NCBI RefSeq assembly: GCF_000063545.1
Contig: NC_009488.1
Coordinates: forward strand, 1,054,001-1,118,000
Source: Orientia tsutsugamushi str. Boryong
Lineage (GTDB): Bacteria > Pseudomonadota > Alphaproteobacteria > Rickettsiales > Rickettsiaceae
DNA length: 64,000 nt
Reading direction: 5' to 3'
Below are positions 37,899-46,844 of this stretch, one piece after another. Position 1 is the first letter of the stretch. Every line of letters starts with the position of its first letter. The notes beneath the pieces were generated by a model. The model was not told where the DNA came from. It ran no database searches and worked only from the letters and a program-made list of their open reading frames with translations. Both the position numbers and the translations under genes were made by a program.

Positions 37899-39178
37899 GT
37901 CATGGTACAGTTTATTTCTTTTTATTTATAATATTCTTCAATACTCAAGCAATTACTGCTACTCCCTGGATACCTGATGTTAATAAGTATAACATTTTTA
38001 TTACCTATAATTCTACAGATTCTAGAGTTACTGAATCTTGTAGAATGCTGTATGAGCAGCGATTATTGCAAAAAAAGGAAGTATTAGAATATAATCAGGC
38101 TCTTCATAAAGGCATTTCATCTCTTTTAAGTGAAATACAATCTATACATTATAGAATTATAGAAAGTCTTAATGAAAAGATACAGTCTCAACGAGCCAAT
38201 GTAAAACTACTACAGCAATGGGAAATATTGATGCTACTTGAAGGTGGTATGTATAGTCCTTTAGGAGAGAAAGGTGTAAGAAAAGCGCAAGAACTAATGA
38301 TTAAAAAGGCTGATAGCACTCCAACTTCTCAGTTAGCATTTAATGCAATTAATAACTTACAGCTTACTTTAACTAATCTAGAATCTGCTTTGATTGATCC
38401 TATGAATATGTCTGAAGAGCTTAAGCGATTATTAAAGCAAGATTTAAAAAATACTATTAATACTATTCAAGGAATGCCAAATATCAGTGTTAAAGATTTA
38501 ACAACTATTCGTCAGTTAATTGATAAGCTGAAGTTTGAGGTAAAAAAATTAGCTGAGGATAATACTAAATATTATCCTACTAGTACAATATCTATTGCTG
38601 TCGAATGCGGAATTTTTTCAGGCTTGGCTTTGGGGATAAATTTTCATTACCAAGAAATGCCTAGTTTTATTAATGATATACTTGGTAAAATTATTGATTT
38701 TAAATTATTAGCTAAATGGCAACTATATAAAAGCAACAGAATGCTTATAGCGATTCAGCCTATGTTAGCATTTAAATTTGGCACAGCGCAAAAAGCTAAA
38801 CAGTTCAGTGAACTTTACTTATTAGCAGCTTATATTTATCGTTTACGCTCAATAAAGCTCATACATTTAGTTGAGGTTGGAGGAGCGATTGAATCTATCA
38901 GTCAACTGATGAGTGATTATGTATTAAAATGTGGAATTGGTTACGTTGCAGAATTTAAAAATAGTTTCAAAATTATAGCTCAAAGAAATTATTATATTTA
39001 TCAAAATAACAAACAGGATCAGAATACCATAATTCATGATCAAATATCTATTGCTCGATCGGTCAAAAAAGATCAATTAGAATTAACAGTCCAGTTTGGC
39101 ATTTTTATGGAACGTTATAGAGCATATAAAGGACCTAATAGCAAAGGAATAGTAGTAGGTTTATGGATAAAGAATTAG
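37877..39178 (+). CDS. Exported hypothetical protein, possible outer-membrane end
   Basis: A 433-residue protein with an N-terminal signal-like segment (TVYFFLFIIFFNTQAITATP, cleavage perhaps near residue 29). Residues 55-220 are helical/coiled-coil (YEQRLLQKKEVLEYNQALHK). The C-terminal 200 residues show alternating aromatic and hydrophobic patterns that could be beta-strands of an outer-membrane domain. I cannot name a family. It overlaps ftsA by 22 nt and the glycosyltransferase by 16 nt, so the three are probably one operon, hinting at an envelope role. Confidence 0.65.
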   Translation: MAKGEYISHGTVYFFLFIIFFNTQAITATPWIPDVNKYNIFITYNSTDSRVTESCRMLYEQRLLQKKEVLEYNQALHKGISSLLSEIQSIHYRIIESLNEKIQSQRANVKLLQQWEILMLLEGGMYSPLGEKGVRKAQELMIKKADSTPTSQLAFNAINNLQLTLTNLESALIDPMNMSEELKRLLKQDLKNTINTIQGMPNISVKDLTTIRQLIDKLKFEVKKLAEDNTKYYPTSTISIAVECGIFSGLALGINFHYQEMPSFINDILGKIIDFKLLAKWQLYKSNRMLIAIQPMLAFKFGTAQKAKQFSELYLLAAYIYRLRSIKLIHLVEVGGAIESISQLMSDYVLKCGIGYVAEFKNSFKIIAQRNYYIYQNNKQDQNTIIHDQISIARSVKKDQLELTVQFGIFMERYRAYKGPNSKGIVVGLWIKN

Positions 39179-40914
39179 ATTTATTAGTTATATCAATTGA
39201 TAATTTTATTTGTAATATTCAAGATGGTGATATAGATAGCTTAGAATCCTTGTTAGTTAAAGGCCTAACTACTGAGACTGAGGTATTAGATACAATTCAA
39301 AAAGAATGCAAGCTTGAGCTAATTAACACTAAGCAACTCATAAAATATAATGTACTTGACCACATCAGGCAAAGCGAATATTGCCAAAAACGATATTTGT
39401 TGTGTACTGATATTGATCAAAATAAGATAATAGTATTAAACAATTATAACCCTTTAAAAATAAAATTAATTGCTCAACATTTCTCAACTTATCTAGTTAA
39501 ATTAGTTAGCAAACAAGATTTTTTTTCTCTGATCGATCACTCTTTTAAAAGACTAAATGTTGCAAGATCTAAATATTTGCTTGATTTGCATAATGATAAG
39601 GTCAATGCTAAAAATATTAACTATGTTTTACTTACTGGAAAAATTATCTTAACACTAAGTTTTTTTCATCAGTTTTCTAGAGAAGGGTTTTTATTCATTA
39701 TGCATTTACTATACTTTGCGCATGGTGTTTTAAAGTTATTATTATTTAAAGTAGCTATGTTAAGATATCAACTTCATTTAAGTAGTTTATATTATAGTGT
39801 AGAGCTTTTTCCATTTTATACTATTTTAGTACCTTTATATCATGAAGTAGAGAAGCTTAGAGACATAGTTAAAGCAATAGAGTTACTTAATTATCCTAAA
39901 AACAGAATTGAGGTAAAAATTATTATTGAGGAAGATGATGTATATACTATGCTTGAGCTGACTACAATGCATCTAGCTCATTATTTTCATGTTATTAAAG
40001 TACCTTTCTCATTTCCTCAAACTAAGCCTAAAGCATTAAATTATGCAATGAATTATATTGTCGGAGAGTATATCACTGTCTATGATGCTGAAGACAGTCC
40101 AGAACCTGATCAATTATTAAAAGTAATATATCATTTTCAAAATTTGCAACCTGATTATCAATGTATACAAGCTAGAATTAACTTTTATAACAAAAATGAA
40201 AATGTATTAACTAAGTTAATGAGCATAGAATATTGCTTATGGTTTGATTTTTTTTTGTATGGATTAACATGTTTAGGGCTGCCTGTAACTTTAGGCGGAA
40301 CTAGCAATCATTGTAGAGCAAAGATGCTAAAATCTTTAGGTTACTGGGATGCTTATAATGTTACTGAAGATGCTGACTTAGGATTAAGAATTTATATTGC
40401 TGGATTTAAAACTGCAGTTATTGATTCTTATACTTATGGTGAAGCTGTGATTGATTGTAAAGGATGGTTGCATCAAAGATCAAGATGGATTAAAGGGTTT
40501 ATTCAAACTTCCTTTGTTTTTATGAGTTATAATAAAAATATAAGAAATAGATTGGGGTTATGTGCTAATATTTGTATCTGCCTTTTTATATTGTTCTCGC
40601 CTCTTATGTTTTTATTTATTCCGCTATGGCTTATTAGTGGTATAATTGATAATGACTGTACATTAGGAACAATATTGTGGTATAATATGCTTTTTGCGTT
40701 AGCTTATATGCATGTGATGTCTTGGATAGCATTGTGTAGGATTAAAGGTCATTGGAGCAATTTGACATTACAAGACTTATTATGTTTTATAATTTGGCCG
40801 CTATATTCTATGTTACATGTAATAGCAAGCTATAAAGCAATTTTTGAACTATGTGTTAAACCGTTTAAATGGAATAAGACAAAACATGGAGTTAGTCGCA
40901 TTAATATTAATTGA
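39163..40914 (+). CDS. Membrane-bound family 2 glycosyltransferase
   Basis: A 583-residue processive-type GT2 enzyme. The catalytic core has VPLYHEVEKL, the DAEDSPEPDQL motif (first aspartates), GGTSNHCRAKML, the base TEDADLGLR, and QRSRWIKG (QxxRW), all as in BcsA-like synthases. Membrane helices lie before the core (FLFIMHLLYFAHGVLKLLLF, near 178-200) and after it (CICLFILFSPLMFLFIPLWL and others). It should polymerise or transfer a sugar at the inner membrane; substrate unknown. It overlaps the preceding gene by 16 nt. Confidence 0.88.
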   Translation: MDKELDLLVISIDNFICNIQDGDIDSLESLLVKGLTTETEVLDTIQKECKLELINTKQLIKYNVLDHIRQSEYCQKRYLLCTDIDQNKIIVLNNYNPLKIKLIAQHFSTYLVKLVSKQDFFSLIDHSFKRLNVARSKYLLDLHNDKVNAKNINYVLLTGKIILTLSFFHQFSREGFLFIMHLLYFAHGVLKLLLFKVAMLRYQLHLSSLYYSVELFPFYTILVPLYHEVEKLRDIVKAIELLNYPKNRIEVKIIIEEDDVYTMLELTTMHLAHYFHVIKVPFSFPQTKPKALNYAMNYIVGEYITVYDAEDSPEPDQLLKVIYHFQNLQPDYQCIQARINFYNKNENVLTKLMSIEYCLWFDFFLYGLTCLGLPVTLGGTSNHCRAKMLKSLGYWDAYNVTEDADLGLRIYIAGFKTAVIDSYTYGEAVIDCKGWLHQRSRWIKGFIQTSFVFMSYNKNIRNRLGLCANICICLFILFSPLMFLFIPLWLISGIIDNDCTLGTILWYNMLFALAYMHVMSWIALCRIKGHWSNLTLQDLLCFIIWPLYSMLHVIASYKAIFELCVKPFKWNKTKHGVSRININ

Positions 40915-40955
40915 TAGTTAAATCAAAGGTTTGTTACTATAAAAAGTAAGTTATT

Positions 40956-41120
40956 ATGAGAATTAGTATTATTTGCAAGTATGTATTTAAGTATTTATTG
41001 CTAGGAATAAATATAATAATGTGCGCTTTTGTTGTATTTATTATTGCATTCAATTGCTTGAATATTAAGAAGATAGGATATAACAAAGTTAATGAAGAGC
41101 TTTATGCTTTTTCTGAATAG
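40956..41120 (+). CDS. Small single-span membrane protein
   Basis: A 54-residue frame with a hydrophobic segment (LLGINIIMCAFVVFIIAF, near residues 15-32) and a charged tail. It starts 41 bp after the glycosyltransferase on the same strand. The ribosome binding site is weak (AGTAAG). It may be a conserved small inner-membrane protein or chance; I have no family match. Confidence 0.35.
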   Translation: MRISIICKYVFKYLLLGINIIMCAFVVFIIAFNCLNIKKIGYNKVNEELYAFSE

Positions 41121-41368
41121 CTCTCAAAATAGTAAGAGTCATAAAGCCAAAAACTGTGCTTTGCATAAATATCTGACATTGTAATTGCTTCAGCGATAAT
41201 TTAGAAATTGCATCATTAATTTATATAAAACAGAGTTTAATATAAGAAGTATGTCAAACTCTAGTAAGAGCAATGATTGTATACTTTTTATGCTTATGTA
41301 TTATAGTATTAAACATGCATTTTATACTTCATTATTCATAATATTTTTCAAGTCTTCTATTAGCTATT

Positions 41369-41620
41369 TAAACGCCAGATTAGGATAAGGTAGTAGAAGA
41401 GAAGATAAGAGGTAGGAAGTTAAGTTTGGAGATAGAGTAACTTGCAAGAGAAGTGATTATATGAACCAAGAAATTAATAGAAGAACGATATCTAATATGC
41501 TCTAAATGCATATGTTTTTTTAATACATTAAAGACAGACTCAATTAATGAACGTTTATTTAATAAACGCTTATCTTCAGTATCTAATAAATATGTTTTCA
41601 TATCTTTACAAAAATTGTGC
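41369..41620 (-). mobile_element. IS982-family remnant, transposase 3' end
   Basis: Minus-strand fragment almost identical in protein to the one at 26616-26885: MKTYLLDTEDKRLLNKRSLI and HLEHIRYRSSINFLVHI (frame 41380-41601). The terminal repeat AACGCCAGATTAGGATAAGG starts at 41370. The 5' part is absent and an IS630 remnant abuts. Confidence 0.7.
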
Positions 41621-41639
41621 GATAGGAATCAATGTAGTA

Positions 41640-42240
41640 ATGCATATCAATATGAAAGAGCTGAAGGACTAGGGTGGTAAGTAAGCCCGCTATACAAAAA
41701 GCATTAAAGAGACTAAATATTACATATAAAAAAAGCTATAAAACATACGAAGTCAAAAAAAGAAGAGAAATTAAAATTTAAGAATAAGATAAAAAGGTAT
41801 AAAAACAAAGGAAAAGTTTTGTTTTTACGAATGATAGTTTTGTTCATAGTCCCCATAGAACTGACGGATATGCAGCAACAAGCATGAGATGTTACAGCGT
41901 TTATGATTGAACATTCGTCAAAGAGAACTAATATTATAGAAGCATTAGTAGATAAATCCATGCTAACCGCGTATCAATTTTAACTGCAATGTTAATACTG
42001 CTGTGTTTAACTGTTGAATAGAACAGTATTTAATTCCGAAACTACCTAATCATTCTGTAGTTGTGATGAACAATCCAAGTTTTCATAAACATCCTCATTT
42101 AAAAACTACGATAGAAAAAGATGGACATGTATTAGACTATTTACCTTTTCATTTTCCTGATTTAGACCTATTGAAAAAATATTTTCAAGCTAATCAAGCA
42201 GAATCAAATATTACTGTGACATAGACACCATTTTCGAAAA
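41640..42240 (+). mobile_element. IS630-family transposase remnant
   Basis: Plus-strand transposase debris with many stops. Recognisable blocks: VSKPAIQKALKRLNITYKKS near 41680, then VVVMNNPSFHKH-type sequence near 42060, and the DYLPFHFPDLDLLKKYFQ block near 42135, matching the YLPPYSPDLNPIE region of IS630 transposases. Frameshifts are frequent. A similar 3' end lies at 62985-63110. Confidence 0.6.
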
Positions 42241-42304
42241 GTATATAACATAACTATTTTATACTAGTTTAGCTATAGATACCGTGATAAGAATCAAGAA
42301 AAGA

Positions 42305-42353
42305 AATAATAATTTTATAAAAAAGATGTAAGTTTTTATAAAATTATTATTTC
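42305..42353. repeat. Long perfect hairpin repeat, copy 1
   Basis: 20-bp perfect inverted arms (AAATAATAATTTTATAAAAA and complement) around a 9-nt loop. With its left flank (GATACCRTG...AATCAAGAAAAGA) it is repeated at about 58272-58344. It may act as a bidirectional terminator or be a small palindromic repeat element. Confidence 0.6.
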
Positions 42354-42439
42354 TGATGGATTGAAACATTAAGATTAAAAGGAGAATTATTCTTCAAGAC
42401 GCCATAAATAATATGTAATAACATGTATAGTATTTAGAC

Positions 42440-43277
42440 TACATATCTATTACAACAAAGATATAGATGAATTACAGGAAAGTTATCAGCTTTATGAGGA
42501 TAAGCTGAATGTTGGTCAAAGAAGAGTTAAGCAATGCTTAGTAGAATTAAGAGATGCAGGTTTTATTGAAGTTGAAAATAGGACAATAATTAAAGACAAT
42601 GTTAAGTTACGTAATGTCCCTTGCATAAAACTTCTAAAAAATTTTCAGCATTATAACGAAAAATGAAAAGAAGAAAATATAGCCTTACCAGAAAAAAATC
42701 TCGCTCCAACATGAAAGAAATTTCATGTCCACCTGAGACTTTTTTCAGGGACATATATTGAAACAAGCGCAAATCTTAGTAAGGAAAGTCAGTTGAAGCA
42801 TAAAATTGCTGGTTCTTTTGAAGCAGCTATGGCTTATCAAATTTTGACTTCTTGTAGTTTTGGGCAAGCGGTTCGAACTAGGTTTTTTGTTAAGTTGCTT
42901 AAAAATATCACACTAACAGAATGTGATGAATCAAAGATATTACAAGCTGTACAGGATGTATATGGATACGAAATTCAAAAATTGCAAGTTACACCATTTG
43001 AGAACTCAAAACTGTTTCACAGAAACAAATCAATGAAGAAGAGTATCTCTTAAATCTCAGTAAACAACTAGATTCCAACTCGGTTTGGTACAAAGTACGA
43101 GAATCTTTAGTTAAAAGTTATGGTCAAGCTATCGACAAATCATGGTTTAGTACATTGAAAGTTGTAAATGAAGACAGTGTTAATAAAAAAATATTCATCA
43201 AAGCAAAAACAGAATTTGAAGATGATTACATTAGAAACAACTGTATGCAAGGTCTTGAATATGCTTTTAAAGCTTAA
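42440..43277 (+). pseudogene. RAGE DnaA-like initiator remnant
   Basis: Decayed plus-strand gene. The first part (42440-42660) encodes YYNKDIDELQESYQLYEDK and RRVKQCLVELRDAGFIEVEN, a winged-helix-like region also found at 46186-46575. The frame 42793-43053 (MKHKIAGSFEAAMAYQILTS) follows, then after a frameshift near 43010 the part VWYKVRESLVKSYGQAID ... KKIFIKAKTEFEDDYI resembles the N-terminal domain of DnaA. Such proteins precede dnaB in RAGEs, and a dnaB remnant does follow here. Start missing; multiple lesions. Confidence 0.6.
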
Positions 43278-43334
43278 GGGTTTTCTTTTGAGTTAGTTAA
43301 CTTCGAATAATTTTAATAAAATTTAAAGAGTGAT

Positions 43335-44401
43335 ATGGAAAAAGATCTTGCAAAGATTGCTCCAAATAATATTCAAGCAGAGCAAATGATACTTGGAGCA
43401 ATTCTGATTAACAATCGTGCGCTATATAACATTAACGAATTTTTACTGCCGGAACATTTTTATGAACCATTACATGGTAAAATATACAAGTCAATTAATC
43501 TCATTATTAGTAAAGGAATTAGCGCTACTGTAATTTCGCTCAAAAATATGCTAGGCAATGAACTCGTATTTGAGGAAATAGGTGGAGTGGATTATCTAGC
43601 TAAACTTACAACTTTAGCATTAAGTTAGGAGTTAACTTAGCAATAAATGCTTGTAAATATTTTCTTACTCAAAAAAATACTAAAGATAATGTAGTACCAT
43701 CAGTTGGCTTCTTTTCTTTAGAAATGTCATCTCAGCAAATCTCAACTCGAATTCTTTCTATAGAATCAGAAATTAATAGCTCTGCATTATTTAACGGTAA
43801 AATAGGTGAACAAGATGTTGATAAGTTAAAGACTGTACAAGACGAAATACAAAAGTGGAATTTTTTTATAGATGATGCTCCAGCAATCTCGATATCTGCA
43901 ATTAGATCTCGAGCTCGTAGACTTAAACGTACTCATAATTTAGCAATATTATTTATTGATTATTTACAGCTAATAAAAATTGATTCCAGAGGGAGTCAGT
44001 ATAATCGAGTGCAGGAAATTTCTGAAATTACTCAGAGCTTAAAAGCTCTTGCTAAAGAGCTCAATATTTCAATAATTGCATTATCTCAATTGTCTAGAGC
44101 TGTAGAACAAAGGTCAGATAAAAAGCCTATTCTCTCAGATCTAAGAGAATCAGGCTCAATTGAACAGGACGCCGATATTGTAATGCTCATATATCGGTAC
44201 GAATATTACTTGTCTAGATCAGAACCAGATCTAGGAACTCCAGAACACATGGAATGGCAGAAAAAGCAAGATAGATGCTTTAATACTGCTGAAATAATTG
44301 TTGCTAAACACCGTAATTGGCAAGTTGGTACAGTGAAGTTGCACTATAATAGTAGGTATTCTAAATTTGGCAATATTGTTAAAAACTCTCAGCAAGGCTA
44401 A
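43335..44401 (+). pseudogene. dnaB: RAGE replicative helicase DnaB, internal deletion
   Basis: DnaB-type helicase in two frames. 43335-43628 (97 residues) is the N-terminal domain (NIQAEQMILGAILINNRALY). 43724-44401 is the C-terminal RecA-like part with Walker B LAILFIDYLQLI, ALSQLSRAVEQR and SDLRESGSIEQDADIV. The segment between, with the linker and the Walker A GxxxxGKT, is deleted at about 43628 (TTLALS then GVNLAINACKYF). It therefore cannot bind ATP. It probably derives from a RAGE copy and is not the chromosomal dnaB. Confidence 0.8.
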
Positions 44402-44536
44402 TAAGCGCTAGATTATGCATAAGATGAAAAAATGCTGGTCCAAAAAAAATTACAGAAAAATTTTACTCATTAACACCAGAGATATGCAACTCAAGATTGG
44501 TTTTTGACATCATGATAACTGAATCAAAAATTTTAT

Positions 44537-44632
44537 AACTTAATTTGCTTTTTTTTAGTTTTTATCTGGGATTGGAGTATACAAAAAGTTTAAATTATGG
44601 TATAATTTATTAATAACCATTTAGAGATGGAA
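44537..44632 (+). repeat. Stranded SpoT-type leader, copy 2
   Basis: Repeat of the leader at 3079-3174, with the TATAAT (44601-44606) and TTTAGAGATGGA conserved. No SpoT-type gene follows. Instead it abuts the truncated C-terminus of the integrase read from the other strand, so a deletion joined the two. Confidence 0.6.
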
Positions 44633-45614
44633 TGGGACAATAAGGATATTCCAAGTGCCCGCTTTCGCTAGTAGAACTTGGTAGTACCCATTTACTTGTA
44701 GATATTAATTTCCTTGCTTGCAATATTTCCATTGCCTCATCTGTTAATGGTATATTTTGCGCCTTTCCGTTCTTAGTTTTTGGTATATGCCATATTTTTC
44801 TTTCAAAATCTATATTGTCCCATTCCATCTCTAACACATTACTTTTTCTAGCTCCAGTATATAACGCTAGTAATGCAAAATCTCTTATCAATGGACTTGC
44901 TTCTCCGCATAATACTTGTAAAAATCTACCCATTTCATCGTAACTTAGACGTCTCTCTCTTGCTTGCAGTTTATGCTGCTCTATCCCTAGAGTAGGATTG
45001 TTTTCTATTAATCCCCATTTTATTGCCTTATTAAATATAGTGCGTAAGGTTGCTAGCAATGCATTTGCTGTGGCATATTTTCCCTCTTTGCTGATATCAT
45101 TGAATATTGGTTCAATATCACTCATTCGAATCTGGCTTATCTTTTTTCCATATAATGATTGTGCATAAGTATGTACTCTGTCAGTATACTCTTTCCAGTT
45201 TATAGTATATATTTTGGCATACTCTTCAATATACTTATAACACAGCTCTTTGAATGTAATCTCTTGTCTTTCTTTTATACGATTCTCATTTTCTTCTATC
45301 TGTTGTTGACGTCTTACTTCTCTTGGATCTATTCCGTTCGCCATTAATATCTTTAATTCTATTGCTTTTTTTATAGCTTCTTTAATAGATAAATATGGAA
45401 ATACCATTATCGTCATTTTTATCCCTTCTTTTCTAAATTTTTTTTCAAAAGACCATGTTTTTCTTACTCTTCCTCCACAGACTGTACATGAGATTTTCAG
45501 TTTAAGTCCTATTATATCTAGATGGTGGATAATTAATAATTTTTCTCCCTCAGGAATTTTTATTTTTCTTAGTAACTTATTTGTTAACTTTAATGTTAAT
45601 GATATTGATTCCAT
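44610..45614 (-). pseudogene. int: RAGE tyrosine integrase, C-terminus deleted
   Basis: Integrase of a second RAGE type, 334 residues. The N-terminal arm-binding region is unusual (LKISCTVCGGRVRKTWSFEK); the core-binding domain (YGKKISQIRMSDIEPIFNDI) and the first catalytic arginine (TGARKSNVLEMEWD) and lysine (PKTKNGKAQ) are present. It ends at VLPSSTSESGHLE, followed by foreign residues from the SpoT leader. The HxxR, second histidine and tyrosine are missing, so it is inactive. Related remnants lie at 56041-56535 and 57000-57345. Confidence 0.85.
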
Positions 45615-46041
45615 AATTACACCATATATTAATTGTTATATTAATTTATATTACAATTACCTAAACAAAGTATCTATATTATTCTCTTTATTTGAATCAA
45701 ATTTTTATACTAATTTATTTATAATATACCTGACTTCCAAACCGCTTTATCAACCTTGAGTTGGTATGTATTTTTCAACTATCATCTTAACCTTTAGATT
45801 GAAAACTGGCCCCCAATTTCCTGAATTTTTTTTCTACCTATTTTCTATCTTTCGCCTTAATTTTTTGTTATATTGACAAATATTGCAAATATATTTATAC
45901 TTAAAGTTGAAGCTTGATTAAAAATATTAATAAAAGTTAACATAAGTTAATAGTAGGTTCTATAAAGTGTAGAGGTTAACAAAAATTAACTTTTCTTTTT
46001 CTTTATATTTGATATATCTTTGTAGCTTTATTATTAGGTAA
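45615..46041. repeat. Integrase upstream region, repeated at 56536-56940
   Basis: AT-rich spacer between integrase and the DnaA-like remnant. Most of it recurs at 56536-56940, including TTGTTATATTGACAAATATT and the segment GTTAACATAAGTTAATAG ... GTTAACAAAAATTAAC (about 45935-45990). The clustered GTTAAC/TTAAC motifs could be binding sites for an initiator or integrase. No gene is seen. Confidence 0.5.
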
Positions 46042-46188
46042 TAGACCTCTTTCGAAACTGGTTAACGTAGGTTCAAAATTATTGCTGATAAATATCGAAA
46101 TAGACGTAAAAGATTAGGTATTAGATTTAATTTGATCTCTGGCATTTATAATTTTGAACCTACGTTAACCAGTTTCGAAAGAGGTCTA
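46042..46188. repeat. Palindromic repeat (MITE-like), uninterrupted
   Basis: 147-bp copy of the palindrome described at 28626-28770. It keeps both arms (TAGACCTCTTTCGAAACTGG ... TTTCGAAAGAGGTCTA) and a variant target site GGTATTAGATTT. It abuts the C-terminus of the DnaA-like remnant, supplying its stop region. Confidence 0.8.
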
Positions 46189-46575
46189 ATGTTTAATACA
46201 AGGAACATTACGTAACTTCACATTGTCTTTAATTATTGTCCTATTTTCAACTTCAATAAAACCTGCATTTCTTAATTCTACTAAGCATTGCCTAACTCTT
46301 CTTTGACCAACATTTAGCTTATCCTCATAAAGCTGATAACTTTCCTGTAATTCATCTATATCTTTGTTGTAATAGATATGTAGTCTAAATACTATAAATG
46401 ATAAAAGCTGTTTAGATGTCTTGCTTAATGCTTTTCCATTATCTCCAGTTAGCTTTCTCCATTCAGCTGGTATAAAATTTCCAATAAAACGATAAAATAT
46501 TGTGTCATTATTGCTACTGTTATTTTTAATAATATTACAACTATTAGTTAAAAAAACGAATACTACAGGACACAT
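46186..46575 (-). pseudogene. RAGE DnaA-like initiator, N-terminal remnant
   Basis: A 129-residue minus-strand frame whose second half equals the sequence at 42440-42660 (YNKDIDELQESYQLYEDKLN, VELRNAGFIEVENRTIIKD). It has the winged-helix-like N-terminal part but ends at NVPCIKH where the palindromic repeat begins, so the C-terminal DnaA-like domain is lost. The start (MCPVVFVFLTNSC) looks genuine for this family of RAGE proteins, but I have no independent support. Confidence 0.55.
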
Positions 46576-46844
46576 TTTTCATCTCCAAAAATACAGCTAT
46601 AGTAGGTGTTTTAGAAAATAACTTTTTTACAAATTACCCTAAAATTTTTATGCAAAAGGTCGAAAATAGGTTGAAAAATTTTTTATGCCAAACCTATATA
46701 AATTTTCATACTTATACTATCTGCCTTAGAGGAAAAATATTACCTATTGTCTTTCTTACTTTCATTTACCACTTCTATAATTATGAGAGCAGCATAACAT
46801 ATTTCTTTTTTTATAGCTATTCCTGAACAAAAAAGTAGAATACA

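Noticed and set aside
43335-44401. The chromosomal dnaB
   Set aside because: Walker A is deleted and the neighbours are RAGE remnants, so it must be a mobile-element copy.
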